A DNA stretch of 8,728 bases, from contig DGHJ01000093.1 of the NCBI GenBank assembly GCA_002392625.1, positions 1,127-9,854 on the forward strand. Reading direction: 5' to 3'. The stretch comes from Oscillospiraceae bacterium UBA3851 (GTDB taxonomy: Bacteria; Bacillota; Clostridia; Oscillospirales; Oscillospiraceae). The notes under the pieces are model-generated. The model had not been told where the DNA came from and searched no databases. It saw nothing but the letters and a program-made list of their open reading frames with translations. Positions 1 through 5,910 of this stretch are shown here, in pieces; positions within the stretch are counted from its first letter, which is position 1; each line of letters begins with the position of its first letter. The translations under genes and the position numbers were made by a program.

Positions 1-105
1 CTCCTCCTCGCAGGACTCCGAGGGGATGGCGATCATGTCCCGCAGAAAGCGGCTCATGTCGTCCCGGTATCCGGCCGCTGCGCGCTTGATGGCTTCAAAA
101 TCCAT
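1..105 (-). CDS. ygeY: YgeY family selenium-metabolism-linked hydrolase, N-terminal fragment
   Basis: This is the 5' end of a gene running off the left edge; only 35 codons are visible. The ATG at 105 has a GGAGG ribosome site about 9 bases upstream. The start reads MDFEAIKRAAAGYRDDMSRF and continues with LRDMIAIPSESCEEE. The block 'DMxRFLRDMxAIPSESC' is what I recall from the N terminus of E. coli YgeY and its Firmicute relatives. They belong to the M20 metallopeptidase/deacylase superfamily, which cleaves amide or carbamoyl bonds using two metal ions. The metal ligands lie further downstream and are not visible. The family is named for its co-occurrence with selenium-dependent molybdenum hydroxylases and sits in anaerobic purine/urate clusters, probably acting after ring opening. 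It is transcribed divergently from the PAS regulator at 293, a natural candidate controller. Identity is strong for so short a fragment because of the distinctive block. Confidence 0.85.
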   Translation of the reverse strand, partial: MDFEAIKRAAAGYRDDMSRFLRDMIAIPSESCEEE

Positions 106-145
106 ATTCTGAACCTCCGTTTTTGTGAAATCATGGGGAAAAGTC

Positions 146-159
146 CATATCTTGATATG
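146..159. promoter_or_regulatory. 14-bp palindrome, candidate operator
   Basis: CATATC-TT-GATATG is a 6-bp inverted repeat with perfect arms and a 2-bp spacer. It lies 3 bp downstream of the ygeY -10 box, over the expected transcription start. A repressor bound here would block ygeY, and the adjacent DauR/YheO-type regulator is the obvious candidate, by inference only. A single GATATG half-site occurs just downstream of the hyuA -10 box (minus strand, 5748-5753). Confidence 0.45.
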
Positions 160-162
160 CTT

Positions 163-190
163 ATCATACCACGGCTTTTGAGAAAGTCAA
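163..190 (-). promoter_or_regulatory. sigma-A type promoter of ygeY
   Basis: On the minus strand TTGACT (185-190) is the -35 box and TATGAT (163-168) the -10 box, 16 bp apart. A TG one base before the -10 makes it an extended -10. Transcription would start near 156, giving a leader of about 50 nt that begins inside the palindrome at 146-159. Boxes were read by eye. Confidence 0.65.
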
Positions 191-225
191 ACAAAAAATT
201 ATGAAACCTAAAAAGTTTTGAGAAA
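176..225. repeat. Two direct copies of TTTTGAGAAA, 40 bp apart
   Basis: The 10-mer TTTTGAGAAA occurs at 176-185 and 216-225, with a start-to-start distance of exactly 40 bp, close to four helical turns. The first copy fills the spacer of the ygeY promoter and touches its -35 box. The second lies 5 bp upstream of the regulator's -35 box. A near copy, TTTTGAAAAA, overlaps the -35 of hyuA (minus strand, 5779-5788). This placement fits a shared regulator site, but the motif is AT-rich and chance similarity is possible. Confidence 0.4.
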
Positions 226-230
226 TGGAA

Positions 231-258
231 TTGACTTATGACGAGATTGTGGTAGAAT
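231..258 (+). promoter_or_regulatory. sigma-A type promoter of the regulator/PLP operon
   Basis: TTGACT (231-236) and TAGAAT (253-258) are separated by 16 bp. A perfect TATAAT at 260-265 immediately follows and could be an alternative -10, though it has no good -35 at 16-18 bp. Either choice starts transcription at about 265-272, downstream of the ATG at 257. That codon therefore cannot be the start, and the TTG at 293 is supported. Confidence 0.65.
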
Positions 259-292
259 GTATAATGGAGAAGTAGAGAAGGGGGGTGTTGAC

Positions 293-940
293 TTGGAGAG
301 CAAGCAGTTTGATCTGCTGCGTCAGATGGCGGACGGCATCGCCGCCCAGTTCGGGCAGCACTGCGAGGTGGTGATCCACGACGTAACAGTCATGAACCAC
401 TCCATCGTGTACATCGTCAACGGCCATGTGTCCGGCCGCAAGGTGGGGGACGGCGCCTCCCGCGTGGTCATCGAGCAGGCCCTCTGCACCGACGCGCAGC
501 CGCGGGATGAGCTGTGCTATCTCACCCGCACGCCGGACGGCAAGATCCTCAAGTCCTCGTCCCTCTATATCCGCAACAGCCGCGGCACGGTGACGGCGGT
601 GTTTTCCATCAACTACGACGTGACGGGGCTGATGATGCTCCGCCGCGAGGTGGACGAGGCGCTGGACGTGGGCGGTAAAAAGCGGGAGCCGGAGAAGATC
701 ATCAACGTCAACGACGTGCTGGATGAGCTGATCGAGCAGTCGGTGGAGCTGGTGGGCAAGCCGGTGTCCGTGATGACCAAGGAGGACAAGATCCGGGCCA
801 TTCGGTTTTTGAACCAGAGCGGCGCATTCCTGGTGACCAAGTCCGGCGACAAGGTGGCCAAATACTTCGGTATTTCCAAATATACACTTTACGCATATAT
901 CGACGCAAACAAGAAGCAGGAGGAGAAAAAGAATGGGTAA
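293..940 (+). CDS. DauR/YheO-like PAS domain HTH transcriptional regulator
   Basis: This is a 215-residue DNA-binding regulator. Residues about 5-120 form a YheO-like PAS domain (PAS_6), with the diagnostic stretch from QFGQHCEVVIHD to 'HSIVYIVNGHVSGRKVGD' at residues 19-53. Residues about 160-210 form the family's C-terminal helix-turn-helix, with 'TKEDKIRAIRFLNQSGAFLV' followed by 'KVAKYFGISKYTLYAYID'. The family includes DauR, the D-arginine catabolism repressor, so the PAS domain probably senses a small metabolite. I chose TTG at 293 because a purine-rich G-run ribosome site (278-287) precedes it at good spacing and the upstream ATG at 257 lies inside the promoter. The 3' end overlaps the next gene by 8 bp, implying coupled translation. 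It probably controls its own operon and the divergent ygeY through the repeats between them (inference). The ligand is unknown. Confidence 0.88.
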   Translation: MESKQFDLLRQMADGIAAQFGQHCEVVIHDVTVMNHSIVYIVNGHVSGRKVGDGASRVVIEQALCTDAQPRDELCYLTRTPDGKILKSSSLYIRNSRGTVTAVFSINYDVTGLMMLRREVDEALDVGGKKREPEKIINVNDVLDELIEQSVELVGKPVSVMTKEDKIRAIRFLNQSGAFLVTKSGDKVAKYFGISKYTLYAYIDANKKQEEKKNG

Positions 941-2414
941 AATCGATCTGACCATCAACAAAATCGGCCTGGAGCACAACATTCAAAAGGCGCGGGAGAA
1001 CAACGTCGTCATCCCCACCTTCGCACAGATGGAGAATCCGGGCCTGATCCCCGAAAAGATCCGGGCCAGGCTGAGACATACGGGCCTGTGGGACGTGGAC
1101 CCCGTGAACCTGTTCCGCATCACGTGGAAGAACGAGGCCAAGGAGACGGGCGGCCTCTTCCAGGACGTGCCCAATTACGTGGAAATCCCTTCGGCGCTCT
1201 CCGGCGTGCCCTGCCGCATCGTTGCCATGGCGGGCAAGTGGTTCCCCACCGGCTGCCATAAGGTGGGCGCCTCCTTCGGCTGCCTGGCGCCCCGCCTGGT
1301 CACCGGTCAGTTCGACGCCACCTATCACCACGCTGTGTGGCCCTCCACCGGCAACTACTGCCGCGGCGGCGCTTTCAATTCCAAGCTGCTGGCGGTGGAC
1401 AGCGTGGCCATCCTCCCTGCCGAGATGAGCAAGGAGCGGTTCGAATGGCTCAGCAAGATTGCCGGTCAGGTCATCGCCACCCCCGGCTGCGAGTCCAACG
1501 TGAAGGAGATCTTCGACAAGACCTGGGAGCTGCGCCGTGATCCCACCATGATGATCTTCAACCAGTTTGAGGAGATGGGCAACCCCCTGTGGCACTACAA
1601 CGTCACCGGCCGCGCGTTGGGCGATCTATTTGAGGCGGTGCGCAAGCCCGGCCAGCGCTTGGCCGGCGCCTGCTTCACCTCCGGCTCCGCCGGCACCATG
1701 AGCGCCGGCGACCTGCTGAAGGAGCGCTATCCCCGCATGAAGCTGGCGGTGGGCGAGGCCCTGCAGTGCCCCACCATCCTCAACAATGGCTTCGGCGGCC
1801 ACCGCATCGAAGGCATCGGCGACAAGCACATCCCCTGGATCCACAACGTGAAGAACACCGACATGGCCATCGCTATCGACGATGAGGACAGCCAGCGCCT
1901 GCTGCGCCTGTTCAACTGCGAGGCAGGCCGGGAGTACATGAAAAACGAGCTGGGCCTGGACGACGAGCTGATCGAAAAGCTGAGCTGGCTGGGCATCTCC
2001 GGCATCGCCAACGTGCTGTGCTGCATCAAGATGGCCAAGTACTACGAGTTCACTGCCGACGACGTGGTCTGCACCGTGCTGACCGACTCCGCCGTCATGT
2101 ACCAGTCCCGCATCGACGAGCTGAACGAGATGTACGGCGCGTACGACGGCAAGGCCGCCGCCATCGACCACAACCTGCACATGCTGGGTCTGAAGACCGA
2201 CAACCTGCTGGAGCTGACCTATGCCGAGCGCAAGCGGGTCCACAACCTGAAGTATTACACCTGGGTGGAGCAGCAGGGCCGCACCGTGGAGGACCTGAAC
2301 GCCCAGTGGTACGATACCAAGGGCACCTGGGACGCCGTCCACGAGCAGGCCGCCGAGCTGGACGAGCTGATCGACGCGTTCAACGAGGCCACCGGCGTGC
2401 TGGAGAAGATGTAA
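933..2414 (+). CDS. Fold-type II pyridoxal-phosphate-dependent enzyme, unassigned reaction
   Basis: This 493-residue cytoplasmic protein belongs to the tryptophan synthase beta-like PLP superfamily. The likely Schiff-base lysine is K110 in PTGCHKVGAS. An Asn loop follows at residues 138-141 (STGN, then YCRGGAF), and a glycine-rich phosphate loop SGSAGT lies at 250-255. These appear in the order expected of threonine synthase, cysteine synthase and diaminopropionate ammonia-lyase, but the lysine motif differs from the usual SFKxR form. The length exceeds the 320-420 residues common for the fold; the extra C-terminal part is helical and acidic. The ATG at 933 has AGGAGG at 918-923 and overlaps the regulator stop by 8 bp. 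Several cysteines cluster near the active site (C108, C117, C143). Close relatives are, as I recall, annotated only as 'pyridoxal-phosphate-dependent protein'. Its place beside ygeY and hyuA suggests breakdown of an amino acid released from a ring compound, which is inference. Confidence 0.85.
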   Translation: MGKIDLTINKIGLEHNIQKARENNVVIPTFAQMENPGLIPEKIRARLRHTGLWDVDPVNLFRITWKNEAKETGGLFQDVPNYVEIPSALSGVPCRIVAMAGKWFPTGCHKVGASFGCLAPRLVTGQFDATYHHAVWPSTGNYCRGGAFNSKLLAVDSVAILPAEMSKERFEWLSKIAGQVIATPGCESNVKEIFDKTWELRRDPTMMIFNQFEEMGNPLWHYNVTGRALGDLFEAVRKPGQRLAGACFTSGSAGTMSAGDLLKERYPRMKLAVGEALQCPTILNNGFGGHRIEGIGDKHIPWIHNVKNTDMAIAIDDEDSQRLLRLFNCEAGREYMKNELGLDDELIEKLSWLGISGIANVLCCIKMAKYYEFTADDVVCTVLTDSAVMYQSRIDELNEMYGAYDGKAAAIDHNLHMLGLKTDNLLELTYAERKRVHNLKYYTWVEQQGRTVEDLNAQWYDTKGTWDAVHEQAAELDELIDAFNEATGVLEKM

Positions 2415-2420
2415 AACACA

Positions 2421-2452
2421 AAACAGGGCAGGGGGATACCCTTGCCCTGTTT
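2421..2452 (+). promoter_or_regulatory. Intergenic hairpin between the two PLP genes
   Basis: A perfect 10-bp inverted repeat, AAACAGGGCA (2421-2430) and TGCCCTGTTT (2443-2452), encloses a 12-nt loop with a further possible GGG/CCC pairing. Only three T residues end the right arm and a ribosome site follows 5 nt later, so full termination looks unlikely. It could be a partial terminator or an mRNA stability/processing element setting the ratio of the two enzymes. Confidence 0.6.
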
Positions 2453-2471
2453 CCGCAAAGGAGAAAAGACC

Positions 2472-3713
2472 ATGCGAAATGTGATCTGTGGCCGCTGCGT
2501 CAAATGCGGCCGGGAATACGAGGCTGTCCCCGATCTGACCAACTGCGCGTGCGGCGGCATTCTGGATATCGTCTACGACTACGATTATATCCGCTCCGTG
2601 CTGACCAAGGAGAAGCTGGCCAAGAGGACCAACCGCACCATGTGGCGCTACCGGGAGCTGCTGCCCGTGGAGGAGACCACCCCCGATACGCCCCTGCGGG
2701 TGGGCTGGAGCCCCCTCTACGAGGAGCCGCGCCTGGCGGAAAAGCTGGGCCTGAAGCGTCTGTGGGTCAAGGACGACGGACAGAACCCCACCGCGTCCTT
2801 GAAGGACCGGGCCAGCGCCATGGCGGTGGCCAAGGCGCAGGAGGCGGGGGCCAGAACCATCGCCTGCTCCTCCACCGGCAACGCCGCCTCGTCTCTGGCG
2901 GGCAACGCCGCCGCCGCAGGCCTCAAAACCTACATCTTCGTGCCGGACCGGGCCCCTAAGGGCAAGGTGGCCCAGCTGATGATGTTTGGCGCCAACGTGA
3001 TCTCCGTCAAGGGCAACTACGAGGAGACCTTCAAAATGTCCGCCCAGGCCATCGAGAAGTACGGCTGGTACAACCGCAATGCCGCCATCAACCCCTACCT
3101 CAGCGAGGGAAAGAAGACGGTGGCGCTGGAGATCGCCGAGCAGCTGAACTGGGAGATGCCGGACTATCTGGCTATCTCCGTGGGCGACGGCTGCACCATC
3201 GCCGGGGTGTGGAAGGGCCTGAAGGACCTGTACGCCATCGGTTTTATCGACCGCCTGCCGCGGCTCATCTCCGCTCAGTCCACCGGCTGCTACCCCATCA
3301 ACCGCGCCATCCAGACGGGGCAGGATTGGGAGCCCATGGCAGAGAACACCATCGCCGACTCCATCTCCGTGGGGGTGCCCCGGAACGCCGACAAGGCGCT
3401 GGCAGCCATTCGCGAGTCAAACGGCCTGGCGATCTGCGTCACCGACGAGGAGATCATGGCTGCCGCGCAGCTTCTGGGCCGCACCTGCGGCGTCTTCGGC
3501 GAGCCGGCGGGCGTCACCGGCACGGCGGCGGTGAAGAGGGCCGCGGAGCTGGGCCTCATCGGCAGGGAAGACACGGTGGTGTCCGTGGTGACGGGCAATG
3601 GCCTCAAGGACGTAGCCAACGCCATCAAGGCCGCCGGCGAGCCCCTTCACATCGAGCCGGATCTTATAAAAATGGTGTCCGGCTTTGCCGAGCGCGGTGT
3701 GAAAGTGATGTAA
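2472..3713 (+). CDS. Threonine synthase-like PLP enzyme with N-terminal zinc ribbon
   Basis: This 413-residue protein has the layout of single-chain threonine synthases. Residues 6-29 form a zinc ribbon (C9, C12, C25, C27, with an extra C6). The PLP lysine is K111 in NPTASLKDRA. The Asn loop SSTGN is at 133-137, a glycine loop lies in SVGDGCTIAGVWKG, and the C terminus has the family block GVFGEPAGVTG followed by VTGNGLKD. Threonine synthase converts O-phosphohomoserine to threonine in the cytoplasm. Here, however, it shares an operon with a catabolic-type regulator and a second PLP enzyme rather than with homoserine genes. A different beta-elimination or replacement reaction is therefore possible (inference). 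The ATG at 2472 is preferred over an in-frame ATG at 2442, which lies inside the hairpin. An AAAGGAG ribosome site precedes 2472 at about 8 bases. Confidence 0.85.
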   Translation: MRNVICGRCVKCGREYEAVPDLTNCACGGILDIVYDYDYIRSVLTKEKLAKRTNRTMWRYRELLPVEETTPDTPLRVGWSPLYEEPRLAEKLGLKRLWVKDDGQNPTASLKDRASAMAVAKAQEAGARTIACSSTGNAASSLAGNAAAAGLKTYIFVPDRAPKGKVAQLMMFGANVISVKGNYEETFKMSAQAIEKYGWYNRNAAINPYLSEGKKTVALEIAEQLNWEMPDYLAISVGDGCTIAGVWKGLKDLYAIGFIDRLPRLISAQSTGCYPINRAIQTGQDWEPMAENTIADSISVGVPRNADKALAAIRESNGLAICVTDEEIMAAAQLLGRTCGVFGEPAGVTGTAAVKRAAELGLIGREDTVVSVVTGNGLKDVANAIKAAGEPLHIEPDLIKMVSGFAERGVKVM

Positions 3714-3730
3714 AGCAATATTACTTTACA
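3709..3730 (+). repeat. Post-stop hairpin element, copy 1
   Basis: TGTAAAG (3709-3715) and CTTTACA (3724-3730) form a perfect 7-bp inverted repeat around an 8-nt AT loop, and it includes the stop codon of the threonine-synthase-like gene. Read in the same sense relative to the stop codon, the 20-base consensus TGTAAAGCAAWATYACTTTA also occurs at the end of ygfK (8111-8130), with 18 of 20 bases identical. Confidence 0.55.
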
Positions 3731-3740
3731 ACAGTTATGC

Positions 3741-3780
3741 AGCAACGGGGACTGCCTGATGGCAGTCCCCGTTGCTTTGT
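3741..3780 (+). terminator. Intrinsic terminator of the regulator/PLP operon
   Basis: A perfect 16-bp stem (3741-3756 with 3761-3776) has a TGAT tetraloop and is GC-rich in the centre. The trailing T-tract is short (CTTTGT), so efficiency may be moderate. It lies between convergent genes, 12 bp beyond the stop of the minus-strand membrane protein, so it may also help terminate the hyuA transcript, although there is no T-run on that side. Confidence 0.75.
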
Positions 3781-3791
3781 AGACTTGACAA

Positions 3792-4313
3792 TTACGCAGG
3801 ATCGGATGGATCGGCAGGCGTCTCCTCCGCGGAAGCGGGTGCAGGCGCCTCAGGGGCATTGTCCTCAGTGGAATCCTCGTCGGAAACGGGTTTGGTGTCC
3901 GCGGCCATGGCGGCGGCCATGCCGGAGGCGTAGGCCTGCTGGCGGGCCTCCTCCAGCTCCTTCTGGTGGGCGCTCTCCCGGCGGCTGGCGTCACGCTGAG
4001 CACGGCGCTGCTCCATGCCGTGCTTGATGGCGCGGAACAGGAGCACCAGAAACAGCACGGCGACGACGGCGAGCCCCACGTATCCGGCAGTGCTCACATG
4101 CCAGAAGTTTTTGATGGTGAACAGGTCGCGGCTGATGCCGATAAAGTAGAGCGCGACGCCCAGGGCGATGAAGAGAATGGCCAGGATCAGGTCCAGCGTC
4201 GCCCGGACGCGGTGATTTTTCCGGCGGATGAAGTAGCTGACGATCAGCAGCACGGCAGCCAGAAACAGGGCGGGGGACTGGGAAAACAGGATGCTCTCAA
4301 GGGTTTCTTTCAT
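3792..4313 (-). CDS. Three-helix membrane protein of unknown function
   Basis: I do not recognise this 173-residue protein. The sequence shows three hydrophobic segments at about residues 14-29, 38-60 and 76-95. Positive residues after the first helix (RRKNHR) and third helix (RAIKHGMEQRRAQRDASRR) place those ends inside the cell. A charged, probably helical stretch at about 96-125 follows, then a low-complexity acidic tail rich in Ala, Pro, Glu and Asp to the end. The ATG at 4313 has a purine-rich ribosome site (GGAGAGAGAGGAAA). It begins 31 bp after the hyuA stop on the same strand, so it is probably co-transcribed. There are too few helices for a classical transporter. A membrane anchor, small-molecule channel or envelope protein are all possible, and no function can be assigned. 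Confidence 0.7.
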   Translation of the reverse strand: MKETLESILFSQSPALFLAAVLLIVSYFIRRKNHRVRATLDLILAILFIALGVALYFIGISRDLFTIKNFWHVSTAGYVGLAVVAVLFLVLLFRAIKHGMEQRRAQRDASRRESAHQKELEEARQQAYASGMAAAMAADTKPVSDEDSTEDNAPEAPAPASAEETPADPSDPA

Positions 4314-4344
4314 AGCGGTTTCCTCTCTCTCCTTTGGTTATTCA

Positions 4345-5721
4345 TCACAGTGAATTCTTCTCGCGCGGGATAAATCGGCCGGTTTTGCCCACAAGCACCT
4401 GGCCGTGATCCACGGCCAGCGTGCCGCGAAGCCAGACCTGCGAAATGCCGCCCCGGATGGCGAAGCCCTCATAAGGGGAATAGCCTGCCCGGCTGGCCAT
4501 GTCCGCGGCGTGAAGCTCGTGGTCTGCCAGGGGGTCATAGATCACCAGGTCGGCGTCGGCTCCGGCGGCAATGACGCCCTTGCGGGGGTACATGCCGTAG
4601 AGCCTGGCGGGGTTTTCACTGAGGGCGCGGCACATGGTGGCAAGGCTGATCTTCCTTGTGGTGACGCCGTAGGTGTATACCAGCTCGGCACGGGTCTCCA
4701 CTCCGGGCACGCCACCGGGGATCTTTGTGAAATCGCCCCGCCCGGCTTCCTTTTGGGCTGTGGTAAAGGAACAGTGGTCGGTGGACACGGTTTGGATCTC
4801 ACCCTTGCGCAGACCCGCCCACAGAGCGGTCTGGTCCGTCTTCCTGCGGATGGGGGGCGAGCAGACGAACTTGGCGGCCTCGATAAAGTCGGGGTTATCG
4901 TACACGCCCTCGTCCAGCACCAGGTACTGGGGGCAGGTCTCCACGTACACCTTCTGGCCACGCTTCCGGGCGGCCTCCACCTCCCGCAAGGCGGCGGCGT
5001 TGGTCAGGTGGACGATGATAACGGGGATATCCACCGTCTGGGCGATGCGCAGCAGCCGGCTGACGGCCTCGGCCTCCAGCTGGGCGGGGCGCGTCTGGGG
5101 GTGGCAGGCCACGGTGTTCTCACCGGCGGCCTTTTTCTCCGCCACCAGCGCGTCAATGACGCCGCTGTTCTCACAGTGGACGCCGCAGATACCGCCTGCC
5201 GCCTTCAGTTTCTTCAGGGCGAAGTACATGGCCTCGTCGCCGATCATCATGGCGGGATAGGTCATATACATTTTAAAGGAAGTGATCCCGGCAGCCATCA
5301 TGTCGTCGATCTCCGCCTCAATGGAGGGGTTCCAGTCGTCAATGGTCATGTGGAAGCTGTAATCGCAGCTGCACTTGCCGTCGGCCTTTTTGTGCCACAG
5401 GTCCAGACCGTATCGGAGGGACTCGCCCTTGTTGGGGCAGGCAAAATCCACGATGGTGGTGGTGCCGCCCCGGAGAGCGGACAGGGTGCCGCTCTCAAAA
5501 TCGTCGGCTGTGGTGGTGTTTGACACGTCCAGGTCAAAGTGGGTATGGGCGTCGATAAAGCCGGGCAGCAGCAGCTTGCCGGTGATGTCCATGACCCGCG
5601 TCCCCGACTGGGGCGTGATGGTGCGGGCCACCTGTACGATCTTTTCCCCCTCAATCAGCACGTCGGCTTTTTTGGTGCCCTTGCCGGACACCACCGTGCC
5701 GCCGCGAAACAGCGTTTTCAT
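4345..5721 (-). CDS. hyuA: Dihydropyrimidinase / D-hydantoinase
   Basis: This 458-residue cytoplasmic amidohydrolase has the family's usual length. It hydrolyses cyclic amide bonds in dihydropyrimidines, hydantoins or related ring ureides to N-carbamoyl amino acids. The binuclear metal site is complete: H59 and H61 in GFIDAHTHFD, the carboxylated lysine K150 in GITSFKMYMTYP, H182, H238 and D315 in STDHC, plus the catalytic tyrosine Y155. The numbering matches classical D-hydantoinases at K150, Y155 and D315. I preferred ATG 5721 over the in-frame ATG at 5748 because an AGGAGGTG ribosome site lies 7 bases upstream of 5721, downstream of the earlier codon. In E. coli the homologue sits beside ygeW-ygeX-ygeY. 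In urate-degrading anaerobes it is thought to open a purine-derived ring. The exact substrate here cannot be read from sequence. Confidence 0.93.
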   Translation of the reverse strand: MKTLFRGGTVVSGKGTKKADVLIEGEKIVQVARTITPQSGTRVMDITGKLLLPGFIDAHTHFDLDVSNTTTADDFESGTLSALRGGTTTIVDFACPNKGESLRYGLDLWHKKADGKCSCDYSFHMTIDDWNPSIEAEIDDMMAAGITSFKMYMTYPAMMIGDEAMYFALKKLKAAGGICGVHCENSGVIDALVAEKKAAGENTVACHPQTRPAQLEAEAVSRLLRIAQTVDIPVIIVHLTNAAALREVEAARKRGQKVYVETCPQYLVLDEGVYDNPDFIEAAKFVCSPPIRRKTDQTALWAGLRKGEIQTVSTDHCSFTTAQKEAGRGDFTKIPGGVPGVETRAELVYTYGVTTRKISLATMCRALSENPARLYGMYPRKGVIAAGADADLVIYDPLADHELHAADMASRAGYSPYEGFAIRGGISQVWLRGTLAVDHGQVLVGKTGRFIPREKNSL

Positions 5722-5758
5722 GTGGATGCACCTCCTGATCTGCAGCACATATCAATTC

Positions 5759-5786
5759 ATTTTACATTTTAACACGATTTTTTCAA
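5759..5786 (-). promoter_or_regulatory. Promoter of hyuA
   Basis: On the minus strand TTGAAA (5781-5786) and TAAAAT (5759-5764) are spaced by 16 bp, about 40 bp upstream of the hyuA start codon. The T/A-rich surroundings contrast with the GC-rich genes. A GATATG half-site (5748-5753) lies 5 bp beyond the -10, comparable to the palindrome at the ygeY start. Confidence 0.5.
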
Positions 5787-5791
5787 AAATC
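5776..5791. promoter_or_regulatory. 16-bp palindrome over the hyuA -35 box
   Basis: GATTTTT and AAAAATC form perfect 7-bp arms around a 2-bp centre. The site fully covers the proposed hyuA -35 box and contains a TTTTGAAAAA that differs at one base from the TTTTGAGAAA repeats in the ygeY/regulator region. It could be a repressor site, but its low complexity limits confidence. Confidence 0.35.
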
Positions 5792-5800
5792 CAGCGGGAA

Positions 5801-5828
5801 TTGCAAATCAAGGCAAATATGATAGAAT
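5801..5828 (+). promoter_or_regulatory. Promoter of the sigma factor operon
   Basis: TTGCAA (5801-5806) and TAGAAT (5823-5828) are 16 bp apart, giving a leader of roughly 75 nt before the ATG at 5911. The -10 matches the regulator promoter's TAGAAT. It is a housekeeping-type promoter; I see no clear ECF-type GAAC -35 element that would show autoregulation. Confidence 0.5.
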
Positions 5829-5880
5829 AAATCCGTCCGATTTTTGTGACCAAAGCAGCGGAAACGGGTACTTGACAGGT

Positions 5881-5893
5881 GAAAGGACCTTTC
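5881..5893 (+). promoter_or_regulatory. Small palindrome in the sigma factor leader
   Basis: GAAAGG-A-CCTTTC is a perfect 6-bp inverted repeat ending 4 bases before the AGGAGG ribosome site at 5898-5903. It may be an operator; as RNA the one-base loop is too tight for a full hairpin. This is weak evidence on its own. Confidence 0.3.
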
Positions 5894-5910
5894 GGAGAGG
5901 AGGCGAGACG

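Noticed and set aside
257..292. ATG at 257 as the start of the PAS-HTH regulator
   Set aside because: It lies within or next to the -10 box (TAGAAT 253-258, TATAAT 260-265) and has no ribosome site. TTG at 293 has a G-rich site at proper spacing.
236..982. Long minus-strand open frame opposite the regulator gene
   Set aside because: It is an antisense shadow of a GC-rich gene; the composition is His/Val/Leu-rich with no motif and no ribosome site.
708..1595. 295-codon minus-strand open frame opposite the regulator end and first PLP gene
   Set aside because: It is antisense to two well-supported genes and reads as low-complexity His/Gly/Arg-rich sequence, typical of codon-bias artefacts.
4405..5523. 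372-codon plus-strand open frame opposite hyuA
   Set aside because: hyuA has all catalytic residues on the other strand. This frame is Gly/Val/His-rich, without domain motifs or a start signal.
5872..5910. In-frame TTG at 5872 as the sigma factor start, or TTGACA there as a -35 box
   Set aside because: There is no ribosome site before the TTG, and no acceptable -10 lies 16-18 bp after TTGACA; AGGAGG before ATG 5911 fits far better.
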